This document shows positions 28,812 through 33,895 of a stretch of DNA of 33,895 bases, one piece after another (positions within the stretch are counted from its first letter, which is position 1; each line of letters begins with the position of its first letter). A program made the translations under genes and the position numbers. A model generated the notes under the pieces. It saw only the letters and a program-made list of their open reading frames with translations. It ran no database searches and was not told the origin of the DNA. The DNA is from an uncultured bacterium (GTDB lineage: Bacteria > Cyanobacteriota > Vampirovibrionia > Gastranaerophilales > Gastranaerophilaceae), in the NCBI GenBank assembly GCA_902780525.1, contig CACZFL010000016.1, positions 1-33,895 of the forward strand, read 5' to 3'.

Positions 28812-30590
28812 ATGCCTGATACAATCACAAAAATTTTAGATAAGATTAACTCACCTAAAGATTTAAAAATGTTGGGTAAAACCGAAGGTATAAAAGTATT
28901 TTATGAGTTAGCGGACGAAATGCGTGAGCTTATTATAAAAAAAGTTAATACAATCGGCGGTCACTTTGGACCAAATTTGGGTATTGTAGAAGCTACAATT
29001 GCGCTTCATTATGTATTTAACTCTCCTGTGGATAAGTTTGTATTTGACGTATCTCATCAGTGTTATCCGCATAAAATTTTAACAGGCAGGAAAGACGGCT
29101 ATACAAACCCTGATAATTATCTTAAATATACAGGGTATACAGCTCCTGAAGAAACCGAACATGATAAATTCAAAATCGGTCATACATCGACTTCAGTTAG
29201 TCTTGCGACTGGACTGGCAAAAGGACGTGATTTGTTAGGCGGAAAAGAAAATGTTATTGCCATTATCGGTGATGGTTCTCTGACCGGCGGAGAAGCTCTT
29301 GAAGGTCTGAATAATGCTGCAACATTAAACAGCAATATCATTATTATTGTAAATGATAACAATATGTCTATCGCTGAAAACCAGGGCGGTATTTGTAATT
29401 TGTTAACAGAACTCAGAGAAAATAACGGAGAAGTTAAGGATAATTTCTTCAAAGCCCTTGGCTTTGAATATCATTATGTCTCTGACGGACATAATATAGA
29501 AAAGCTTATTGAAACATTCTCTAAGGTTAAGGATACCGACCATCCTGTTTTGATTCATATGCATACAATTAAAGGAAAAGGTTTTGAACCGGCAGTCGTT
29601 AATAAAGAGCCATTCCACTGGATTTTACCCGGAACTCTGGACAGACTTAATGATGCACCTGCTCCGCAAAAAGAAAGCTATGAATCAATTACAAAAAATT
29701 ACATATTAAAAAAAGCAGAAGCCGGAGAACCTATTATTGCGATGGGTGCTGCAACGCCAGGGGTATTCGGCTGGAATAAAGAGTTCAGGGATAAATTAGG
29801 CTCACATTATATTGATGTTGGTATTGCAGAACAGCAAGCTGTCGGTATGGCCTCCGGTATAGCAAAGCGAGGCGGAAAACCTGTTCTTGCATTTATGAGT
29901 TCCTTTGTGCAGAGAACTTATGACCAGTTGTCTCAGGATATGGCGCTTAATAACGCTCCTGTAACTATGCTTATCTTCTGGGGCGGAATATCAAATGCCG
30001 ATGCAACTCATCTTTGCACTTTTGATATACCTTTGATAAGCAACATTCCTAATATTGTTTATCTTGCTCCGACTTGCAAAGAAGAATACGAAAGAATGCT
30101 CGACTGGTCAGTTAATCAGACAGAATATTCTGTTGCGATAAGAGTGCCGTTTGATATTACATATTCCGGGGTAAATGATAACACTGATTATTCAGTTCTT
30201 AATAAGTATAAAACAGAAGAAAAAGGCGAAAAGGTTGCTATTATTGCGCTCGGAGATTTTCTTGAAAAAGGCAGAGTGGTAAAAGCATTATTGAAAGAAA
30301 AAGCAGGCATCAATGCAACTCTTATTAATCCGAGATTTATAACAGGCATTGATAAAGATATGCTTGAAGGTTTAAAAGCAAATCATTCTGTTGTAATTAC
30401 TCTTGAAAACGGTGAACTAGATGGCGGATTTGGTGAAAAAATCACAAGGTTCTATGGAGACTCTGCTATCAAGGTTCTAAACTTTGGTTCCTACAAAGAG
30501 TTTACAGACAGAACTTCTATTGAAGAACTTTATAACAGGTATCATCTAACTAATGAGTTAATAGTTCAGGACATACAAAAAGTTTTATAA
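28812..30590 (+). CDS. dxs: 1-deoxy-D-xylulose-5-phosphate synthase-like thiamine-diphosphate enzyme, 592 aa
   Basis: The overall match is to DXS, which condenses pyruvate and glyceraldehyde 3-phosphate for isoprenoids, thiamine and pyridoxal. The N-terminal domain has GGHFGPNLGIVEATIALHYVFN with H51, FDVSHQCYPHKILTGR and GHTSTSVS, then the TPP motif GDGSLTGG...N (153-181). The second domain has IDVGIAEQQAVG (E340), SSFVQRTYDQ and ADATHLCTFDI, then the C-terminal transketolase-like domain. It differs from typical DXS in several usually fixed spots (SHQ for GHQ, AEQQ for AEQH, NADATHLCTFD for the DGPTHxGxFD loop) and is about 30-40 residues short. It may be the only DXS, or a paralogue with another acceptor. 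Confidence 0.82.
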   Translation: MPDTITKILDKINSPKDLKMLGKTEGIKVFYELADEMRELIIKKVNTIGGHFGPNLGIVEATIALHYVFNSPVDKFVFDVSHQCYPHKILTGRKDGYTNPDNYLKYTGYTAPEETEHDKFKIGHTSTSVSLATGLAKGRDLLGGKENVIAIIGDGSLTGGEALEGLNNAATLNSNIIIIVNDNNMSIAENQGGICNLLTELRENNGEVKDNFFKALGFEYHYVSDGHNIEKLIETFSKVKDTDHPVLIHMHTIKGKGFEPAVVNKEPFHWILPGTLDRLNDAPAPQKESYESITKNYILKKAEAGEPIIAMGAATPGVFGWNKEFRDKLGSHYIDVGIAEQQAVGMASGIAKRGGKPVLAFMSSFVQRTYDQLSQDMALNNAPVTMLIFWGGISNADATHLCTFDIPLISNIPNIVYLAPTCKEEYERMLDWSVNQTEYSVAIRVPFDITYSGVNDNTDYSVLNKYKTEEKGEKVAIIALGDFLEKGRVVKALLKEKAGINATLINPRFITGIDKDMLEGLKANHSVVITLENGELDGGFGEKITRFYGDSAIKVLNFGSYKEFTDRTSIEELYNRYHLTNELIVQDIQKVL

Positions 30591-30622
30591 AAAAAAACGG
30601 CTGATTTTCAGCCGTTTTTTTT
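30590..30622. terminator. Bidirectional terminator after the DXS-like gene
   Basis: CGGCTGA (30598-30604) and TCAGCCG (30608-30614) are flanked by an A-tract and a T-tract, extending the stem by at least seven A-T pairs. It overlaps the stop codon of the convergent minus-strand gene. Confidence 0.9.
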
Positions 30623-31511
30623 AGTTGAATTGTCTAAGTTCATTTTTTATTGATGCTTCTTTATTTTGCCAGTATATTCTAAAACTATTGGGAATGTCAT
30701 CACATGAGAGCATTCTTTCTATGTATGAGATTGCAAGTTTTTTTTCTGGTACTGTTGTTGTTGAATCAGGAACATTTCTCTCAAACTCTTTGTATACATC
30801 TTTGAAAGATTCCGTTTCTATATTGTTTTCTTTGTCGTATCTGTTTAAATCTCTGTTGTGATTATTTAAGTCAAACAATGCATTATTTTTCATTCTTGTC
30901 CATTCACTCCGGCTTTCCTCTGTGATATCGCTGCAAGCAAGTGCTCTGTCACAAAATGAAATGTACATATTATAGTAGCTTCTGTAATATTCTACTCTGT
31001 CTGCTGTGTTGTCAAATTCAGGTGTTTTATTCCAATATTTATCCGTGAATTCCTGCCACTCATTTGCTACATCATTAATACTTTCATTATTGCCGGTATT
31101 TTCTCTGTTTTTAATATTTTGTATTTCCATCTCAATAATGTCTTTTTTATTGGTCCAGTAATTTTTAAGCTCCGGAGTAATGTCGTCACATGATAACATT
31201 CTCTCTATATAAGAAATCGCGTTTTCCTTTTCTTCAATAGTAGTAGTTCTGTCAGGAACGTTTGCTATAAACTCATTCCATACTGTTTCAAATTTTTCTG
31301 ATTTTTTTGCATAATTATTATTACTATAAGATGTAAAAAAATTTAGTGCTTCTGAAAGTGATTTAGTAATTTCTTTTTTCCTTATAGACGATTGTTCATC
31401 TCGTGTGTTAGTCTGAATAGTCTGTTCCTCGTCCTTTTGAACTTCTTCTTTTTTTACAAATAAAACTTTAAAATCACCATAAGTTCTGATTTGCTGTTGG
31501 TCTATTTTCAT
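30621..31511 (-). CDS. Hypothetical protein of three helical 'MLSCDDI' repeats, 296 aa
   Basis: No family is recognised. After a polar, charged N-terminal 50 residues there are three copies of a 60-75-residue helical unit. Repeat 1 (72-134) runs from FETVWNEFIANVPDRTTT to AISYIERMLSCDDI...YWTNKKDIIEMEI. Repeat 2 (146-217) is diverged (EWQEFTDKYW...FCDRALACSDI...EWTRMKNNALFDL). Repeat 3 (235-295) closely matches repeat 1 (FKDVYKEFERNVPDSTTT, AISYIERMLSCDDI, YWQNKEASIKNEL). There is no signal peptide, membrane segment or obvious catalytic residue, so it looks like a helical-repeat binding protein. The single conserved Cys in each unit is notable. GGAG precedes the ATG. Confidence 0.75.
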   Translation of the reverse strand: MKIDQQQIRTYGDFKVLFVKKEEVQKDEEQTIQTNTRDEQSSIRKKEITKSLSEALNFFTSYSNNNYAKKSEKFETVWNEFIANVPDRTTTIEEKENAISYIERMLSCDDITPELKNYWTNKKDIIEMEIQNIKNRENTGNNESINDVANEWQEFTDKYWNKTPEFDNTADRVEYYRSYYNMYISFCDRALACSDITEESRSEWTRMKNNALFDLNNHNRDLNRYDKENNIETESFKDVYKEFERNVPDSTTTVPEKKLAISYIERMLSCDDIPNSFRIYWQNKEASIKNELRQFN

Positions 31512-31650
31512 TTTATATTCTCCGCATTTCTATTTCTATATTTAATATCGTCATATTTTTCTGAAACTTTAGCTTTTTTTCCAAAAATGTTACAATTCTT
31601 AAGAATAAAACAAACTGACAATTTTTTTTTTTCAGAGGGTTTATTAGAGT

Positions 31651-32325
31651 ATGATAAGAATTACGAACGCAGAGTTACATAACCTGAATAACGATTTTCG
31701 CAAATTCCAGACTAGAATCGCTGAAAGTAAAAAACAGGATAATACGTATTTTATATCACAGCTTAACAAATACCAAAAAGTATATAAAAAAGCAGGTTTG
31801 GAGAGAAGTTTTGCTGATAATATATTTAACTTTGCTCAAAGAATGCAAAAAATTGGGATAGACGATTTGCCGGGGATAATTTTCAGTACTCTTATGAAAA
31901 TGCCGTTTTTAAATCCGGAAGTGAGAGAACTGTACGCACTCAAAGGGTTAGAATATGCTCAGGAAAAAGGTGATGTTATTCACCAGCTTGCACGCCTTGT
32001 GGATTTGGAAAAATTGTATAAACAAAATAAAAATACCCACAAATATACAAGAATTTTGTTTCAGCAGGAAAAAGTTTTAATAAGTATTTGCAATGATTTC
32101 AAGTCCGCTAAACGAAACTTTAAAACTTATACAAGAGAGAATAATCAGCTGAATCATTATGAAATGGAGCTTGCTAAAACAAGAGTTGATATTGCAAAGG
32201 TTATTTTGAAATCAAACCCTAATCAGGCAAAAATTCTTTTGGAAAAAGCAGGTAAGATTTTTGAACGTGAAGGCAGGCAAAAAGAGGTAGATTTTGTTAA
32301 TTCTCTCTTAAATCAAATTGCGTAA
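31651..32325 (+). CDS. Helical hypothetical protein, 224 aa
   Basis: No family is recognised with confidence. The protein is almost all helix: a charged N-terminal part (about 10-45, coiled-coil-like), a middle segment with FADNIFNFAQRMQKIGIDDLPGI and LNPEVRELYALKGLEYAQEKGDVIHQLARLVDLEKLYKQ (TPR-like helical pair), and a C-terminal repeat IAKVILKSNPNQAKILLEKAGKIFEREGRQKEVDF, also TPR-like. It has no membrane segment. A weak AGAGGG ribosome site is about ten bases upstream. It sits 58 bp before the STAS gene, but that gene has its own promoter, so a joint role is only suggested. Confidence 0.7.
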   Translation: MIRITNAELHNLNNDFRKFQTRIAESKKQDNTYFISQLNKYQKVYKKAGLERSFADNIFNFAQRMQKIGIDDLPGIIFSTLMKMPFLNPEVRELYALKGLEYAQEKGDVIHQLARLVDLEKLYKQNKNTHKYTRILFQQEKVLISICNDFKSAKRNFKTYTRENNQLNHYEMELAKTRVDIAKVILKSNPNQAKILLEKAGKIFEREGRQKEVDFVNSLLNQIA

Positions 32326-32329
32326 TATC

Positions 32330-32358
32330 TTGTATAACATTAAATAATAGAGTAAAAT
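32330..32358 (+). promoter_or_regulatory. Promoter of the STAS gene
   Basis: TTGTAT (32330-32335), a 17-base spacer and TAAAAT (32353-32358), 25 bases before the start codon. The leader contains CCGGAG. Confidence 0.6.
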
Positions 32359-32383
32359 ATATAAAACAACCCGGAGAATAATA

Positions 32384-32743
32384 TTGCTTACTAAAGTTAC
32401 CTACATAAAGGATACAACAACATATATTGAGGCGGAAGGTAAATTGGATATATACAGTGCGCCTGATTACCTTGAAGAAATAAAGGATACTTTAAAATTA
32501 AGATATACAACAGAACTTATTCTTGAGTTTTCAAATATTACTTATATTGCCAGTATCGGGCTCAGAGCCATCCTGGAACTATATAATATTATGCAGGATA
32601 GAAATGGCAGTTTAAAATTAAAAAATGTAAACGAAAATATTATGAGTGCCCTTAAATATACAGGGTTTGACAAGTTCTTAATTATTGAAAATGACCCTGT
32701 TGAAAGTGACGACAAACATTCCGAAGGGAATACTGAGCATTAA
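32384..32743 (+). CDS. STAS-domain anti-anti-sigma-factor-like protein, 119 aa
   Basis: The STAS fold is recognisable from AEGKLDIYSAPDYLEEI (about 17-33), ELILEFSNITYIASIGLRAILELYNIM (about 44-70) and LKLKNVNENIMSALKYTGFDKFLII (about 77-101). S57 in the YIASIGL loop corresponds to the serine phosphorylated in SpoIIAA/RsbV, so switching by a kinase partner is plausible. The YI.S.GLR form resembles cyanobacterial members. The start is TTG, chosen because GGAG lies at normal spacing and no ATG is suitable. No anti-sigma kinase or PP2C phosphatase gene is near, so the partner is elsewhere. Confidence 0.88.
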   Translation: MLTKVTYIKDTTTYIEAEGKLDIYSAPDYLEEIKDTLKLRYTTELILEFSNITYIASIGLRAILELYNIMQDRNGSLKLKNVNENIMSALKYTGFDKFLIIENDPVESDDKHSEGNTEH

Positions 32744-32756
32744 AGTTTATATTTAA

Positions 32757-33080
32757 TTACACTTGTTTTGCAAAAAGTTTTAGTCCAAAAACGCCAATAA
32801 TAATCAGTATTATGGATATTATTTGCAGAACTGTCAATTTTTCACTGAATAATAAAACTCCGAGAATCGTTGTCCCGATTATTCCAAAAACGACCCATAT
32901 TACATAAGCTATTCCGAGAGGAAGATATTTAAGTGCGAGCGCTAAAAATACAGCACTTAAAATATAAGCAATCGCAGTAATTACAGATGGAATTAAAACG
33001 CTGAAACCGTTTGAATATTTCATTGCAACAGCCCATATTATTTCTGAAATTCCTCCAAGCATCAGTAACAACCACTTCAT
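32757..33080 (-). CDS. Small multidrug resistance (SMR) family exporter, Gdx/SugE-like
   Basis: This 107-residue protein has four membrane helices and works as a dual-topology or antiparallel dimer. The essential glutamate is E13 in GGISEIIWAVAMKYSNGF. A tryptophan two positions after it and the MKYSNGF motif are closer to the guanidinium exporter Gdx (SugE) than to EmrE (which has TTLMKFSEGF). ALKYLPLGIAYVIWVVFGIIG is also family-typical. The substrate could be guanidinium or a quaternary amine. No guanidine riboswitch precedes it. It follows the DUF6485 gene by two bases, with GAGGT before its ATG, so it is the last gene of the MarR-facing operon. Confidence 0.88.
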   Translation of the reverse strand: MKWLLLMLGGISEIIWAVAMKYSNGFSVLIPSVITAIAYILSAVFLALALKYLPLGIAYVIWVVFGIIGTTILGVLLFSEKLTVLQIISIILIIIGVFGLKLFAKQV

Positions 33081-33082
33081 CT

Positions 33083-33292
33083 TTATACCTCACTATTCAG
33101 TAAAAATTCAGCATAATCTTTTGTTTTTGTTCCTTTGCGTTTATGGTCAGGGTCAATTTTATCAAAAAAGCAATTTGGCATTTCATCCATTTTCAAATTT
33201 TTTTCAATGCAGGGAGTACAGCCCATATCGTGATTTAGTGGGTGTAATTTGCATTTTGTATTTTTGCAGGTACATAATTCTTTTGCGTTCAT
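33083..33292 (-). CDS. DUF6485-like cysteine-rich protein, 69 aa
   Basis: The N-terminal half is cysteine-rich: C7, C9 and C14 (LCTCKNTKCKLHP), C25 and C28 (GCTPCIEKN) and C41 (MPNCFF). This arrangement matches the DUF6485 family of small, probably metal-binding proteins as I remember it. The C-terminal part is polar and basic. Function unknown. It lies between the TIGR04076 gene (6 bp upstream) and the SMR gene (2 bp downstream) in one operon. The ribosome site (GGAATAAATAAAG) is weak, so translation is probably coupled to the gene in front. Confidence 0.82.
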   Translation of the reverse strand: MNAKELCTCKNTKCKLHPLNHDMGCTPCIEKNLKMDEMPNCFFDKIDPDHKRKGTKTKDYAEFLLNSEV

Positions 33293-33298
33293 CTTTAT

Positions 33299-33613
33299 TT
33301 ATTCCTCTGCTTCAATTTTGAATATTACAGGACGGAGTCCGTCATTGCAGGAACAAATTGCAACCCCAGGTTTTCTTATCCAGTCACCGTAATAAAAAAG
33401 TTCTTTTGTCGCACCGCCATGGGCAAGAGTAAAAACATATTGATAAATTGCTTTCCAAGCTTCATTACAAAAATCTTCGGGACATTCCCAATCTGCATAG
33501 AAAACTTGCCCCTCTTTAAGCATTGGGCAAGCAGTCAAACCTTCAATTCCGTATTCTTTTGCCAGTTCTTCATCAAAATTTCGTTTCAAAACCGTTATTT
33601 TACATTTTTTCAT
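33299..33613 (-). CDS. TIGR04076 family protein, 104 aa
   Basis: This is a small soluble protein matching the TIGR04076 family: CKITVLKRNFDEELAKEYG, CPMLKEGQVFYADWECPEDFCNEAWKAIYQYVFTLAHGG and WIRKPGVAICSCNDGLRPVIFKIE. Conserved cysteines are at C4, C29, C48, C87 and C89. The family has no proven function; the cysteine set suggests metal or thiol chemistry. AAGGA precedes the ATG. First gene of the three-gene operon, divergent from marR with 84 bp between the starts. A TATAAT for it lies at 33649-33644 on the minus strand. Confidence 0.88.
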   Translation of the reverse strand: MKKCKITVLKRNFDEELAKEYGIEGLTACPMLKEGQVFYADWECPEDFCNEAWKAIYQYVFTLAHGGATKELFYYGDWIRKPGVAICSCNDGLRPVIFKIEAEE

Positions 33614-33643
33614 AAGTTATTTATCCTTATTTCGTACAAATTA

Positions 33644-33649
33644 ATTATA
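33644..33649 (-). promoter_or_regulatory. -10 of the TIGR04076-DUF6485-SMR operon
   Basis: TATAAT on the minus strand, 30 bases before the ATG. Upstream of it is the palindrome at 33671-33686, so a regulator bound there could touch both divergent promoters. Confidence 0.5.
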
Positions 33650-33662
33650 AAACAAAAATTGC

Positions 33663-33691
33663 TTGACAATAATTAGATGTCTAATTATAAT
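33663..33691 (+). promoter_or_regulatory. Consensus promoter of the marR-like gene
   Basis: TTGACA (33663-33668), a 17-base spacer and TATAAT (33686-33691): both hexamers are perfect. The start codon begins six bases later, so the mRNA should be leaderless. Confidence 0.85.
33671..33686. promoter_or_regulatory. Putative MarR operator
   Basis: AATTAGA-TG-TCTAATT is a perfect 7-2-7 inverted repeat between the -35 and -10 of the marR promoter. That is a classic autorepression position, and the length is typical for MarR-family dimers. Confidence 0.65.
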
Positions 33692-33697
33692 AATTAT

Positions 33698-33895
33698 ATG
33701 AGAAATTTTTTATCGCTTATATCTAAAATTCACGATAAAGGTAATCGTTTAATTATTGAAGAACTAAAAAGAAACGGAGCAGATGGACTTGTACCGAGTC
33801 ATGGTGATATTTTAGTTTGCCTTTATCAAAATGATAAAATGACAATGAAAGAGATTGCAGATAAAATCAACAGAACAAGACCAACAGTTACAGTT
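33698..33895 (+). CDS. MarR-family transcriptional regulator, N-terminal part (cut by window end)
   Basis: Sixty-six residues are visible. A dimerisation helix (MRNFLSLISKIHDKGNRLIIEELKR) is followed by the winged-helix start VPSHGDILVCLYQNDKMTMKEIADKINRTRPTVT. The last part is the helix-turn-helix, with the recognition helix running off the end. The pattern matches MarR proteins, which repress neighbouring efflux or stress genes until a ligand or oxidant binds. It is divergent from the TIGR04076-DUF6485-SMR operon and has a palindrome in its own promoter, so those genes are its likely targets. C41 is the only cysteine seen so far. Confidence 0.85.
   Translation, partial: MRNFLSLISKIHDKGNRLIIEELKRNGADGLVPSHGDILVCLYQNDKMTMKEIADKINRTRPTVTV

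Noticed and set aside
33081..33300. Guanidine (ykkC) riboswitch in front of the Gdx-like SMR gene
   Set aside because: The SMR gene follows the DUF6485 gene by two bases, leaving no leader for a riboswitch, and no ykkC core was seen before the operon either.
1..33895. Prophage, insertion sequence, integrase, attachment site or toxin-antitoxin module
   Set aside because: No transposase, integrase, capsid or toxin-antitoxin protein signature and no long terminal inverted repeats were found in any frame of the window.

Overview
The window is an AT-rich chromosomal stretch, densely coded on both strands, with no sign of phage, plasmid, IS element or CRISPR. It opens inside an EF-Tu gene and closes inside a MarR-type regulator, so both end genes are cut. 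My best guess is a gut member of the non-photosynthetic cyanobacterial sister group (Melainabacteria/Vampirovibrionia, Gastranaerophilales). The reasons are the VKOR-DsbA fusion typical of cyanobacterial relatives, cyanobacteria-style prohibitin and STAS proteins, an MGMASSQAR-type protein of the kind I associate with that group, and low GC with gut-type accessory genes. This is inference; no marker gene here proves it.

Layout. 1-2.7 kb: 3' part of tuf, a terminator, a tiny minus-strand ORF, a DUF1858 redox-disulfide protein, then an NfeD/stomatin (SPFH) membrane pair. 2.7-6.2 kb: a GNAT-like protein meeting nadC-nadB (quinolinate synthesis and its conversion to NaMN) tail to tail. 6.2-9.4 kb: a hairpin-rich intergenic region, a VKOR-DsbA disulfide-forming fusion overlapping queH, then folP convergent. 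9.5-13.8 kb: a small unknown protein, a prohibitin-like SPFH gene with a small two-TM partner, and a TerC family-cca-glycosyltransferase operon. 13.9-18.6 kb: a divergent pair (glycine-zipper protein and a 772-residue low-complexity coiled-coil protein), then mgtC-TPR. 18.7-24.7 kb: dGTPase, a lone peptide-type ABC ATPase, AI-2E transporter plus radical SAM protein, and a 508-residue unknown with HAP/flagellin-like ends. 24.8-28.7 kb: GH38 alpha-mannosidase, a transglycosylase-like protein, a 58-residue zinc ribbon and a DUF6812-like protein. 28.8-32.7 kb: a divergent DXS-like thiamine enzyme, a protein built of three 'MLSCDDI' repeats, a helical unknown and a STAS factor. 32.7-33.9 kb: a TIGR04076-DUF6485-SMR exporter operon divergent from the marR gene across a palindromic operator.

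Two genome-scale habits stand out. First, six or seven transcription units have a -10 hexamer placed exactly six bases before the ATG and no Shine-Dalgarno, which predicts leaderless mRNAs. Other units have strong AGGAG sites. Second, convergent genes are packed with 1-13 bp gaps or short overlaps and mostly no terminator.

The least explained candidates are the 14.2-16.5 kb low-complexity protein with its divergent glycine-zipper neighbour, the 57-residue duplicated 508-residue protein, the MLSCDDI repeat protein, and the MarR-controlled cysteine-rich cassette at the right end.
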